From: Deltaproteobacteria bacterium | GTDB taxonomy: Bacteria > Myxococcota_A > Polyangia > Polyangiales > Ga0077539 | NCBI GenBank assembly: GCA_016218725.1 | Contig: JACRDB010000159.1 | Location: 1 to 64,000 of the forward strand | Direction: 5' to 3' | Length of the DNA stretch: 64,000 nucleotides | In this document: piece after piece, positions 19,527 to 29,083 of the stretch | How the letters are laid out: every line of letters begins with the position of its first letter | Position numbering within the stretch: position 1 is the first letter of the stretch | Position numbers and translations under genes: made by a program | Notes under the pieces: generated by a model | Told to the model about the DNA's origin: nothing | What the model saw: only the letters and a program-made list of their open reading frames with translations | The model's database searches: none

Positions 19527-21437
19527 GTGACGGAGCATCGTCGCCAGGGTGAGCGGGCCGCCGTGGGGCTCCGCGTGCGAATGCACTTCAAGGACCTGGC
19601 GGCCTTTCTTGAGGGCTACGCGGACAACCTCTCCCGCGGCGGGATCTTCCTCCTGGGAGCGCCGCCGAGGGCGCCGGACACCGCGGTGCGCTTCGAGCTG
19701 GTGCTCGAAGACCAGACCGTGGCCCTCCGGGGCGAGGGGCGCGTCACCTGGGCGCGCACCTCGGGGCCCACGGCGGGCGTGGGGCTCAAGTTCACGCGCC
19801 TCGACGCGCGCTCCCAGGGCCTCCTGGACGAGCTCCTGGCCGCCGGTAGGATCTCGTCCTCGACCGTGCCGCCCTTGAAGGGCGTGCTGCCATCGCAGTC
19901 CGCGGCGGCCCGGAGTCAACCATCGATGACCGCGGAGCTCACCGCCTCCCTCGCCGCGCCACCCCCGTCCCCGACCACCGACGCGCCGCCCTCGGCGCTC
20001 TCCCAAACGGGCGTCGAGGCGAGCGCTCAGACCGCAGAGACGCCGCGAGGATCGGAGCTTCCGCCGGGACCCTCCGGCGCGTCGGACGTTCCGCCCCTGG
20101 AGCCGGGCGCCGCCAACGTGGTCGCCTGGAGCATCTATCCAGGGAGCTTGCAGGCGCGGGACGCCGAGCTCCTGGCGCTGGAGGCCATGGTGAGCTCCAG
20201 GCCGCCGCGCCCGTCCTCGGCGCCGCGCACGTCGCGCGTGCCGGAGGCCCTCGGCGCGCTGGAGGCGCTGGAGGCGCTGGAGGCGGAGCTCGCGCCGGCC
20301 ACGCTGCGCCGGGCCACCTCCCGCGTGGCGAGCCCGCGGCTGGACGCGCTGCCCGCGCCGCCGGTGCTCCCGCTCCTGTCACCAAGCACCCTGCGCCCGC
20401 CGCCGAGGGCGGCGCCGCCGAGCGCCGCGCCTCCGAGCGCGTTGCCGTCGGAGGAATCCGCGGTTGAGGTAGCGCTGCGCGAGGCCGCACCAGAAGAGCC
20501 CTCGGGGGAGCCCGCGCAGAGCGTCCGAGCGTCCGCCTCGGAGCCCGCGCCGACGCTGCAGGAGTCCCCGACGGTCGATGCGACCCCGGAGGAGACGCCT
20601 CCGTCGTTGGCTCCCCAGGAGGCGCCTCCGGTCGAGGTGGTGCCAGACGTGACGGCCCCCTCCATCGAGAGCCCACCGACGGTGAGCTCGGAGCCCCCGC
20701 CCGAGGTGAGCGCCGAGGGGGCCTCGGAGCCCCCCGGGCCTCGTCGGGTGTCCGTGCTCGATGGCGAGGACCTCGTCACGCTCGGGGACGAGATCCTGGT
20801 GGTGTCCAGGCCCCTGCGTCCGAGCGTCGCGCCGCCCATGGTGGAGCCCTCCCGGGAGCCGGCGAGGCGCTCTACGATGCCCGCGGCGCCATTCCCGCCG
20901 GTGGAGGTGGCATCGTCCATGGCCGAGCCCGAGGCCTCGGTCCCCGCGGCGCCCCTGAGCCTGGACGACCTGGACCCCTTGCCCGCCGAGCCCGTGACGC
21001 CCCGGTCCCGGCCATCGACCCCGCCAGCGTACCGTGGGCGGCTGCCGGTGCGTCCGGCCTCCGAGGCGCAGCGGGCGCCGTCCCAGGAGACGCGCCCGGC
21101 GCTGCGGGCGCCGCCTCCAGCGCAGGACGCCCCCATGGACCTCCTGGAGCTCCTGGCCGAGGAGGCAAGGCTGCCGTCGCTCCGCCCCCTGGGCAGCTCC
21201 ACGAGGCCCCCGAGGATGGTGCTCCAGGACGAGGCTCGGGAGCCCGACGCCGAGGACGCCATCGAGATCGATCCGGTGGAGATTGAAGACGTGCGGTCCG
21301 AGTCACACCCACCGGGGCCGCTGTTTCCGCGGGGCGCGCCGAGGCCCCCGGTGGCGCCTCCGCCATTGCCCGGGACCCGGGCGGGGATCACCCCACCAAC
21401 GCCCCCGGAGGGCGCCATCCGGAAGCGTACTTCGTAG
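19527..21437 (+). CDS. PilZ-domain protein with long Pro/Ala/Glu-rich tail
   Basis: RRQGERAAVGLRVRMHFKDLAAFLEGYADNLSRGGIFL... followed by low-complexity Pro-rich region, including (EAL)3 tandem repeat. Confidence 0.7.
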   Translation: MTEHRRQGERAAVGLRVRMHFKDLAAFLEGYADNLSRGGIFLLGAPPRAPDTAVRFELVLEDQTVALRGEGRVTWARTSGPTAGVGLKFTRLDARSQGLLDELLAAGRISSSTVPPLKGVLPSQSAAARSQPSMTAELTASLAAPPPSPTTDAPPSALSQTGVEASAQTAETPRGSELPPGPSGASDVPPLEPGAANVVAWSIYPGSLQARDAELLALEAMVSSRPPRPSSAPRTSRVPEALGALEALEALEAELAPATLRRATSRVASPRLDALPAPPVLPLLSPSTLRPPPRAAPPSAAPPSALPSEESAVEVALREAAPEEPSGEPAQSVRASASEPAPTLQESPTVDATPEETPPSLAPQEAPPVEVVPDVTAPSIESPPTVSSEPPPEVSAEGASEPPGPRRVSVLDGEDLVTLGDEILVVSRPLRPSVAPPMVEPSREPARRSTMPAAPFPPVEVASSMAEPEASVPAAPLSLDDLDPLPAEPVTPRSRPSTPPAYRGRLPVRPASEAQRAPSQETRPALRAPPPAQDAPMDLLELLAEEARLPSLRPLGSSTRPPRMVLQDEAREPDAEDAIEIDPVEIEDVRSESHPPGPLFPRGAPRPPVAPPPLPGTRAGITPPTPPEGAIRKRTS

Positions 21438-21473
21438 GGGGTAATGGTGTGGTGAGGCTTCGGGAGGGAGCGA

Positions 21474-22364
21474 TCAGAAGTAGAACATCGCGCCGAACTG
21501 CGCGGTGGACCCGATGGAGGTGTTGGTGGTCTCCACGCGGCCGTCCTGGACCCGGGTGAACTCCGGGGTGTTGGTGTTGCCGTCCACCCGCGTCCGGAGG
21601 AAGCCCCGGAGGTCGGTGTACAGCGAGAAGTTGGGGCTCACCTGCCACTCCAGGCCGAGGCCGAGCTGGCCGCCCACGTACGCATAGCCCACCGACGGGT
21701 CTCGGCCGATGGCGCTCGGCGCGCTGGTGCCGTTACGGGTCACCCCGGCGAAGGACGCCCCCACGCCAAAGAGGCCGTAGAACTGCAGCCGGTGCTGCGG
21801 GTTGAAGTACACCAGCTCGTTCAAGGTCACCGGCACCTCGCCGCGAGTGTCACCGTTGTAGTCCCGGCCGCCGTAGAAGCCCAGGGTGGCCTCCGTGGCC
21901 AGCCACGGGTGCGTCCGAACCCGGAGCGAGAGCCCCGCCCCGCCCATCCCCGCCGAGCGGTGCCCGTCACCATCGGACCCGCGGCCCGACAGGAGCATCC
22001 CCGAGCCGAAGGCCCCGACGCCGAAGGTGCGCGAGCGGCCGTTCATCCAGCCCCACTGGTAGGTGTTGGTCACCACGTACTGCGGCGCCTGCTGCTGGAC
22101 CACATACGTAGGCTGCGGCTGCTGGATCACGTACGTGGGCTGCGGCTGCTGGATCACATACGTGGGCTGCGGCTGCACCACGACCACCGGCTGCGGCTGC
22201 ACCACCACGGGCTGCACCACGGGCTGCACGGGGGTCTGGAACCCTGTGGAAATGGACACGTCCGCGCAGAGCCACGAGCCCGGAGGACACCCCTGCGCCA
22301 GCGCAGACGAAGAGACCAGGTACAGCGAGCCGGACAAGAGGGTGGAGAGCGCGATCTTCTTCAT
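21474..22364 (-). CDS. Outer-membrane beta-barrel protein with 9-aa PQPTYVIQQ repeats
   Basis: Signal peptide MKKIALSTLLSGSLYLVSSSALAQ, Q/P/V repeats, C-terminal ...AQFGAMFYF. Confidence 0.7.
   Translation of the reverse strand: MKKIALSTLLSGSLYLVSSSALAQGCPPGSWLCADVSISTGFQTPVQPVVQPVVVQPQPVVVVQPQPTYVIQQPQPTYVIQQPQPTYVVQQQAPQYVVTNTYQWGWMNGRSRTFGVGAFGSGMLLSGRGSDGDGHRSAGMGGAGLSLRVRTHPWLATEATLGFYGGRDYNGDTRGEVPVTLNELVYFNPQHRLQFYGLFGVGASFAGVTRNGTSAPSAIGRDPSVGYAYVGGQLGLGLEWQVSPNFSLYTDLRGFLRTRVDGNTNTPEFTRVQDGRVETTNTSIGSTAQFGAMFYF
22085..22225. repeat. In-frame tandem repeat (27-nt unit) encoding PQPTYVIQQ
   Basis: Repeated TGGATCACRTACGTGGGCTGCGGCTGC units. Confidence 0.8.
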
Positions 22365-22618
22365 CGTGGTGACTCCTTTCGGGGAGTACCCCGTTGAATG
22401 CAACCCCGGGGCCAGACACCGCAGCCGCCAGGGCCTCCCCGTGGAATCCCGGGGAAAATCGGTAACTGACGGATATCATTCAGGAAATTGCCGTCGGGTG
22501 GGGGCTCCGGGCCATCTCGACCGTGAAAAAATGGTTACGGGGTGGTTGTGAACCGCCATGGTCCGGCTCAAGAACCCGCCGGGACGCACCGTTTCTCCGG
22601 GGTGTGCAACACCACCAG

Positions 22619-23182
22619 ATGATGAACGCCGTATTGATGGTGGCCGGGAGGGATCTCACGGTCTGCCGGCCCCTGGGCGAGGCCCTCTCCGCCGCGGGGC
22701 TAGGGCTCCAGCGCCTGGTCACCCGCTTCGATGACCCGGACGCCCTGCTGGCGAGGGCCGACGCCGAGGGGGGCGTGCCCGTGGCGGTCACCTGGGACGC
22801 CGGCGGTGACGGCGTCGAGCTGCTGGTCCGGCTCCTCCTTCGGGACCACTTTCACAGCCGGCCGTATGTGCTGGTGGTGCCCACGGACGTGGTGGCCGGC
22901 ATGGCCGCCGAGGAGCTCGAGCGCGCCGCGCCCGACGGCGCGGAGAGGGTCCTGGTGGTCACCCTCGGGGACCTCGGGAGCCTGGGGACCCAGCAGCTCA
23001 TGAACATGCACGTCGAGCGCGCGAGGCCCTCGGTCCTGGGGCTGGAGCCCGCGAGGCTCCGGGCCGTCCCGGCGCAGGTGACGGATTTCCCCCACACCGA
23101 GCGCGGGGTGGCCAACATCGACCGCCGCGCCATGCAGCGCGGGGCCTTCAAGGTCCAGGCCCTCCGTACGCCCAGGTTCTGA
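22619..23182 (+). CDS. Hypothetical protein
   Basis: 188 aa ORF with consistent GC-rich codon usage; start inferred. Confidence 0.5.
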   Translation: MMNAVLMVAGRDLTVCRPLGEALSAAGLGLQRLVTRFDDPDALLARADAEGGVPVAVTWDAGGDGVELLVRLLLRDHFHSRPYVLVVPTDVVAGMAAEELERAAPDGAERVLVVTLGDLGSLGTQQLMNMHVERARPSVLGLEPARLRAVPAQVTDFPHTERGVANIDRRAMQRGAFKVQALRTPRF

Positions 23183-23216
23183 GCACCACCGAGGGCCGTG
23201 CTACCCTCCCGCCGTC

Positions 23217-23723
23217 ATGGAGGAGGTGGTCTTCGAGAGCCCTCGGGTCTCCATTGCACAGAAGGTCCTGGCGTCCTTTGGTGCAGGCCTGGCGCTGGCG
23301 GCGCTGGCGGCCTTCTCGCGCTGGGGCTTCCACCCGGGGAGGCACCTCCTGGCGTGGCTCCCGGTGCTGGCCCCGGGGGCGGCGGTGACCGTGGTCATGC
23401 TCGTCGCCGTGGTGCTGGGCCGCACCGTGCACCGGGTCTCCATCGAGGGTGACCGGCTCAAGCTCCACCGTGACCCGAACCACCTGGACGTCTACCCCCT
23501 GGAGGCCGTGAAGGCCTTTACCAGCGAGCCCGTGGTCGGAGGCTGGAGCCGCGACCCCAGCGAGCGCCTGGTCCTTCACCTCGCGGACGGCTCCCGGAGA
23601 GCGTACGCGCTCCCCGACGAGGCGGACACGCCGGGGATCGTGCGCGACCTGGAGGCCCTGCGGCGCGCCCGGGAGCCCCGCGAGGGCGCCACAAATGCCG
23701 CCCCCAACGAGGCCGTCGGGTAG
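23217..23723 (+). CDS. Hypothetical membrane protein with PH-like region
   Basis: Two hydrophobic segments followed by VHRVSIEGDRLKLHRDPNHLDVYPLEAVKAF. Confidence 0.55.
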   Translation: MEEVVFESPRVSIAQKVLASFGAGLALAALAAFSRWGFHPGRHLLAWLPVLAPGAAVTVVMLVAVVLGRTVHRVSIEGDRLKLHRDPNHLDVYPLEAVKAFTSEPVVGGWSRDPSERLVLHLADGSRRAYALPDEADTPGIVRDLEALRRAREPREGATNAAPNEAVG

Positions 23724-23739
23724 AGTCCCGGGGCGTCTG

Positions 23740-25491
23740 ATGGCGTCTCCCCTGCGCGTTCGGTCCCTGTCCCTCCAGACCCGGTGGACCGCGGCGCTGG
23801 TGCTCGCGAGCGCCCTGCCACTGGGGCTCCTCACGTGGCGCACGCTGGGAATCCAGCGCCGGAGCGTGAGGGACCTGGAGCGCTCGACGCAGCTCTCCGC
23901 GGTGGACCGGCTCTCGTCGCGCATCGATGCCACGCTGGACCCCGCGGCGGAGGCCACGCACCGCGTCGGGCTGCTGCTCTCCGAGGGGCGCATCGCCGAC
24001 CCGGAGCTGCGCCTGGCCCTGGCCCGGGACACCTTCGCCCGCGCCTCGGCCCTGGACGCCGTGGCCGTGTACACCGCCCGGGGCGCCCTGGTGGACACCG
24101 TCTCCCGGGTCGACCGCCCGCCCCTGGCGTCGCTGCAGCGCATCCCCGAGAGCATGCTCAACGCCCGGGACCCCGAGGGCGCCTGGCTGCCCCTCTCGGA
24201 CACCGCCCGGGGCCCCGCCCTGCGCTACGTCGAGCCCGTCCAGGGGCCCGAGGGGCTCCGCGCCTGGGTCGTCGGAACGCTCGACCCCGCCGTGCTCCCG
24301 GAGCTCTGCCGGGACGAGAGCCGCTCCCGCTACGCGGCCGATGGGAGGGTGCTGCTCACGGACACCGCCCTGCGCCTGGTCGCCGGTGGGAGCCAGCGCG
24401 CCGGCAGCTCCCTGGCCGGCCGGGACCTCTTCTCCCAGCGGCAGGGGGCCTTCAATTTCACCAACAACGTCGGGGTCGAGGTCGAGGCCCCGCAGCCCGA
24501 CGGGAGCGTGCTGGTAGGGGTGCTTCGTACCCTCCCCCGGCACGGGATCATCGTCGTGGTGCGCAGGCCCGAGGCCGAGGCCTTCGCGGAGTACTACCAG
24601 GCCAGGACCCGGCTCCTGGTGGCCCTCGCCGCGAGCGTGGTCTCGGCGCTGGCCTTCGGGCTCCTGGTGGGCTGGAGGACCACCCGGCCCGTCGCCGCGC
24701 TCCTCGGGCTCACCCGCGCCTACGCCGCCCGGCGCTTCGGGGCCCGCTCCACCGTGCGCTCGGGGGACGAGCTGGAGCTCCTCGGCGGAGCCCTGGAGAC
24801 CATGGCCGACGAGCTGGTCGCCGGGGAGGCCGAGCTCAAGCGTCGGGCCAGGATCGAACAGGACCTCTCGCGCTACCTCCCGGCGGAGGTGGCCCGGCGC
24901 GTGGCCGCGGGCGAACAGCCCCTCGGCCTCGGGGGAGAGCGCCGGGAGGTCACCGTGCTCCTGGCCGACGTGGCGGATTTCACGGCCTTCGCCGAGCGGA
25001 GCTCGCCGGAGGCCGTGGTGGGCTTCCTGAACGAGCTGTTCACGGTGCTCACCGAGGTGGTGTTCCGCCACGGGGGCATGGTGGACAAATTCATGGGAGA
25101 CTGCGTCATGGCCGTCTTCGGCGCGCCGGGTGAGGCCCACGGTCACGCGGAGCGCGCCCTCGCCTGCGCCGAGGACATGCAGCGCTTCGTCGAGACCAGC
25201 GCCCCCGCGTGGAAGGACACCTACGGCTTCGACGTGCGCATCGGGATCGGGCTCAACCTCGGCGAGGCCCTCCTGGGCAACCTCGGGAGCGAGACCAGGC
25301 TGGAGTACACCGTCATCGGTGACGTGGTGAACGTCGCCGCGAGGCTGGAGGCCCTCTGCCGTGGCGGCCAGACGCTGGTCACCGCGGCCGTGGCGAAGCG
25401 CGCCGGGCCGGGCTTCGTGTTTACGCCGCTGGGGACCCACCCCCTGCGCGGCAAGCGCGAGCCCGTGGAGCTCCTGGAGCTGGTGCCGTGA
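23740..25491 (+). CDS. Adenylate/guanylate cyclase (class III) with periplasmic sensor and HAMP-like region
   Basis: REVTVLLADVADFTAFAERSSPEAVVGFLNELF ... GGMVDKFMGDCVMAVFGAP ... RIGIGLNLGEALLGNLGSETRLEYTVIGDVVNVAARLE. Confidence 0.93.
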   Translation: MASPLRVRSLSLQTRWTAALVLASALPLGLLTWRTLGIQRRSVRDLERSTQLSAVDRLSSRIDATLDPAAEATHRVGLLLSEGRIADPELRLALARDTFARASALDAVAVYTARGALVDTVSRVDRPPLASLQRIPESMLNARDPEGAWLPLSDTARGPALRYVEPVQGPEGLRAWVVGTLDPAVLPELCRDESRSRYAADGRVLLTDTALRLVAGGSQRAGSSLAGRDLFSQRQGAFNFTNNVGVEVEAPQPDGSVLVGVLRTLPRHGIIVVVRRPEAEAFAEYYQARTRLLVALAASVVSALAFGLLVGWRTTRPVAALLGLTRAYAARRFGARSTVRSGDELELLGGALETMADELVAGEAELKRRARIEQDLSRYLPAEVARRVAAGEQPLGLGGERREVTVLLADVADFTAFAERSSPEAVVGFLNELFTVLTEVVFRHGGMVDKFMGDCVMAVFGAPGEAHGHAERALACAEDMQRFVETSAPAWKDTYGFDVRIGIGLNLGEALLGNLGSETRLEYTVIGDVVNVAARLEALCRGGQTLVTAAVAKRAGPGFVFTPLGTHPLRGKREPVELLELVP

Positions 25492-26957
25492 GGAACTCCG
25501 CGGACACCGCCGCGTTCCTGAGCGACAGCGGCCTCCAGGTCGTCCACTGCGGCACCTGCGGCGCCGAGGTCGAGGTGGACAAGAGCTGCGAGCGCTGCGG
25601 CGCCCCCGCCCCGGACCGGCACCTCGGCTGCGTGATCGACGGGCGCTACCGCGTGGACGCGCTCCTGGGCCGCGGCGGCATGGGGGCGGTCTATTGCGCC
25701 TGGCACCTGTCCCTCGGCGAGGCCGTGGCGGTGAAGTTCCTCCTGGCCGAGCACGTCGCCCGGCCCGAGCTCCGGGAGCGCTTCCGCCGCGAGGCCCAGG
25801 TGCTCTCGAAGCTACGCCACCCGGGGATCGTGACGGTGCTGGACTTCGGCGACCACGAGGGCGAGCTCTACATCGCCATGGAGCTCCTGCGCGGCCGCGC
25901 CCTGGACGTGTTCGTGGGCCCCGGGCGCCAGCGCCTCAAGGTCAACGCCGTGGTGGACGTGATCGACCAGCTCCTGCAGGTGCTGGAGGCCGCCCACGCG
26001 CACGGCGTCGTGCACCGGGACCTCAAGCCCGAGAACGTCATGCTCCTGGACGACCGCGGTCGCGTGAAGGTCCTGGATTTCGGCATCGCCGCGGTGGACG
26101 CCCCCGGCGCCGGCGCCCTCCGGCTCTCCGCCACCGGCACCGTCCGGGGCACGCCGTACTACATGTCCCCGGAGCAGTGCACCGGCCGCGGGGTGGGGCC
26201 CTCCTCGGACATCTACGCCGCGGGGGTGATGCTCTACGAGCTCCTCACCGGGCTCCTGCCCTTCGAGGGGACCAGCGTCGCGGAGGTCATGGCCCAGCAG
26301 ATGTTCACCGCCCCGCCGCGCTTCGCGGAGCGGACCCCGGGGCTCGAACTCCCCGCGGCCCTGGAGGCGCTCTGCATGCACGCCCTGGCCAAGAAGCCCG
26401 AGCAGCGCCCGACCGCCGCGGGCTTCCGCGAGGGCCTCGCGGCCGCCGTGGGCGGCGCGGACCCGCTCGACCGCAGCGCCCACAACGCCGCCGAGCGCGC
26501 CCGCGTGGCGGGCCTCGGGCGCGCGGAGCGCGCGCTCCGGTCGCACACGGCGCCCACCTCCACGGCCCCGCCCCCCGCCGCGGACGAGTCCGGCGCGGCG
26601 GTGCCAGTGGCCCTCTGGGGCTTCGGCCGCGAGCGGGCCAGCCTCCTCCGGAGCGTCCTCGGGATGCAAGGCATGGTCGCCGTCGAGTGGTCCGGCGAGG
26701 GCCCCCCGGCCCCGCACCCCGACGGGGTCCCCTGGCGCTGCGTGCTCCTGCCGGGCACGGACACCGCCGAGGCCCGCACCCGCCTCTGCCGCGCGGACGC
26801 CCGCCTCGGTCGCACGCCCGTGGTGGTGCTCGACGCCCGGGACCCCCTCGGCGCCGCGGCCCTCATCCGCGCGGGCGCCAGCGACGTAGCCCTCGGGCGC
26901 GTGGACGACCTCACCGCCTGCCAGAAGGTCCTCCGGGCCGTCCGGAGGGGACGGTGA
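25488..26957 (+). CDS. Serine/threonine protein kinase with N-terminal zinc ribbon and C-terminal pseudo-receiver-like domain
   Basis: CGTCGAEVEVDKSCERCG; LGRGGMGAVYCAWH; VAVKFL; VVHRDLKPENVML; VLDFGIA; TVRGTPYYMSPEQC; C-terminal PVVVLDARDPLGAAALIRAGASDVAL. Confidence 0.92.
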   Translation: MRNSADTAAFLSDSGLQVVHCGTCGAEVEVDKSCERCGAPAPDRHLGCVIDGRYRVDALLGRGGMGAVYCAWHLSLGEAVAVKFLLAEHVARPELRERFRREAQVLSKLRHPGIVTVLDFGDHEGELYIAMELLRGRALDVFVGPGRQRLKVNAVVDVIDQLLQVLEAAHAHGVVHRDLKPENVMLLDDRGRVKVLDFGIAAVDAPGAGALRLSATGTVRGTPYYMSPEQCTGRGVGPSSDIYAAGVMLYELLTGLLPFEGTSVAEVMAQQMFTAPPRFAERTPGLELPAALEALCMHALAKKPEQRPTAAGFREGLAAAVGGADPLDRSAHNAAERARVAGLGRAERALRSHTAPTSTAPPPAADESGAAVPVALWGFGRERASLLRSVLGMQGMVAVEWSGEGPPAPHPDGVPWRCVLLPGTDTAEARTRLCRADARLGRTPVVVLDARDPLGAAALIRAGASDVALGRVDDLTACQKVLRAVRRGR

Positions 26958-29083
26958 GACCCCTCCGCGCGCTGGCCGTCGCGCTCCTCGCCGCGCCCTG
27001 GGCGCGCGCCCAGGTGCCCCGCGGTGGAGAGTCCGAGGCGACCATCACCTACACCGTGCGCGCGGGGGACACCTGCGCGTCCATCGCCCAGCGCCTGTGG
27101 CGCGATCGTCGGCTGAGCGTGGTGGTCGACGGGTACAACCCCTCCCTGGGGCGCAGGCCCCACCGGCTCCGGCCCGGGATGACCCTGAGGCTCCCGAGGC
27201 GGCGCCCGAACATCGCCAACCCGCCGGACGCCAACCTCACGGCCCTGCACAACGACGTCGAGGTCCGGGCGGGCACCGCGCGGCACCGCGCGCGGCCGAA
27301 CGAGCAGCTCAACCAGGGCTACCAGGTCCAGACCGCCGACCAGTCCACCGCGGAGGTCACCTTCGCGGACGACTCCCAGCTGCGACTCTACGCCAACACC
27401 GCCGTGGTGATCCTCGGGGACACCTCCGGGCGCACGCGCCGCACCGCCTCGGCCAGGGACACCACGCTCCAGACCGGCGCCCTGCGGGCGTTCCTGGGCG
27501 AGCTCGCCGGGAGGAACCAGCCGCAGCTCCCGGTGACCACGGCCAATGGCACCCGGGTGCTCCTGGGTCCGGGGGAGACCCAGGTGGAGGTCGATCCCGC
27601 CAGGGCCACCACCGTGAGCGTCTACCGCGGCCGCTCCAGGGTGCGCCTGCGGCGCCAGACCGTGGACGTCAACGCCGGCTTCGCCGTGCGCGCCGAGGAG
27701 GGTCGCCCCATCGCCTTCCCCAGGGTGCTCCCCGCGGCGCCGGTCTGGCGCGCGGCGCCCCCGGAGGTGCTCTTCGGCGCCCCCGCGGCCACGGTCACGG
27801 GCTCCTTTGGACCGGGCGCCCTCCCCCCGGGACGCACGGCCCCCGCGGCCGCCACCTGGCACCTGCAGCTCGCCCGCGACGAGGACTTCGGGGACCTCCT
27901 CCTCGACGCCAGGGTGCCCGCCTCCGTGGACCGCCTCGAAGCCCGGGACGTCCCCGCGGGGCGCTTCCACGCCCGCGTCAGCGCCGTGGACGCCGAGCGC
28001 TTCGAGGGCCCCTATAGCCCCGTGGCCTCGGTCACCGTGGTGTCCCCCCGGCGGGTCCCCACGGCCCGCGCCCACCGCGCCGTCATGGAGCTCCCGCCCG
28101 CCGTCGCGTGCGCCATCGATGACGCCCCGCTCGCGCCTTCCACGGGAGTGTCAACTCCATTTGACACGCTCGAAGCGCACCGTCTCCGGTGCGCGCTCAC
28201 GCCCACCGGGACCGCGGCGGAGGCGCCCATCGAGCCCGAGGGCCTCGGCGCCCTGAGGGTGGTGGCCCACCTGGACCGGGAGACCTCCGGGGCCTCCGAG
28301 GGGCGCCTGCGGGTGCTGGTGCTGGATCGCGAGGGCGAGCGCGTGACCCGTCCGGGGCTGCGGCTGGTGGTGCCCGAGGGGGTGACCGCCCTGGGGGCGG
28401 TGGAGCCCTCCGCGGAGCCCGGGGTGTACCTCCTGGCGGTGCGCTGGACCGTGGCCACGGCGCGCTTCGCGGTGAGGGCCGAGCTCGAGGGCCTCCACGC
28501 CGAGAGCGCCGCGGTGGACGCCAGGGTGCAGCGCCCGCCCGTGGTGAGGCTCCCCACGCTCTGGAACCGCTTTGACCTGCGCGGCGAAGCGGGCGTGGGG
28601 CTGGTGCTGTCGCAGTACCAGCAGAACGCGGACCCCTCGCGCTTCGAGGGCAACCTCCTGAGCCTGGGCCTCGCGCTCCGGGGGATGCTCCACCTCGGCT
28701 TCCGCGTGACCCCCACGGTGGCCCTGCAGCTCTCGGCGTCGCAGCTCGTGTTCCCGTCGGGTCAGAGCGAGCTGCCCGCGGGCCTCGCCAACGAGTACCA
28801 GCTCGGGGCCCGCTGGGCGCCCAGGCTCTCGCGCCGGGTGAGCCTCACCCTGGAGGGCGGCGCGGGCGTGGCCTTCACCGGGAGCCTCGTGCGCTTCGGC
28901 CTGAGCGCCGCCGCCGGGGCCGAGGTGCACCTCGGCCGGGCCCTGTCCCTCGGCCCGGTGCTTCGCTTCGCCCAGGTCGTGCAGCCCGACGCCCCGGACG
29001 CCGACCCCACGGAGAACATCGACGAGGACGCCCGCTACCTCACCGTGGGGCTCCAGGTGACCGCCCGCCTCCCGGAGCCCTGA
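26954..29083 (+). CDS. LysM / FecR-domain protein with C-terminal barrel-like region
   Basis: YTVRAGDTCASIAQRLW (LysM), FecR-like STAEVTFADDSQLRLYANTAVVIL...; GTG start; ATGA-type overlap with the kinase stop. Confidence 0.8.
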   Translation: MRPLRALAVALLAAPWARAQVPRGGESEATITYTVRAGDTCASIAQRLWRDRRLSVVVDGYNPSLGRRPHRLRPGMTLRLPRRRPNIANPPDANLTALHNDVEVRAGTARHRARPNEQLNQGYQVQTADQSTAEVTFADDSQLRLYANTAVVILGDTSGRTRRTASARDTTLQTGALRAFLGELAGRNQPQLPVTTANGTRVLLGPGETQVEVDPARATTVSVYRGRSRVRLRRQTVDVNAGFAVRAEEGRPIAFPRVLPAAPVWRAAPPEVLFGAPAATVTGSFGPGALPPGRTAPAAATWHLQLARDEDFGDLLLDARVPASVDRLEARDVPAGRFHARVSAVDAERFEGPYSPVASVTVVSPRRVPTARAHRAVMELPPAVACAIDDAPLAPSTGVSTPFDTLEAHRLRCALTPTGTAAEAPIEPEGLGALRVVAHLDRETSGASEGRLRVLVLDREGERVTRPGLRLVVPEGVTALGAVEPSAEPGVYLLAVRWTVATARFAVRAELEGLHAESAAVDARVQRPPVVRLPTLWNRFDLRGEAGVGLVLSQYQQNADPSRFEGNLLSLGLALRGMLHLGFRVTPTVALQLSASQLVFPSGQSELPAGLANEYQLGARWAPRLSRRVSLTLEGGAGVAFTGSLVRFGLSAAAGAEVHLGRALSLGPVLRFAQVVQPDAPDADPTENIDEDARYLTVGLQVTARLPEP

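Noticed and set aside
20250-20290. Tandem GCGCTGGAG repeats in PilZ protein
   Set aside because: Low-complexity coding repeat in a Pro/Ala/Glu-rich tail, not distinctive
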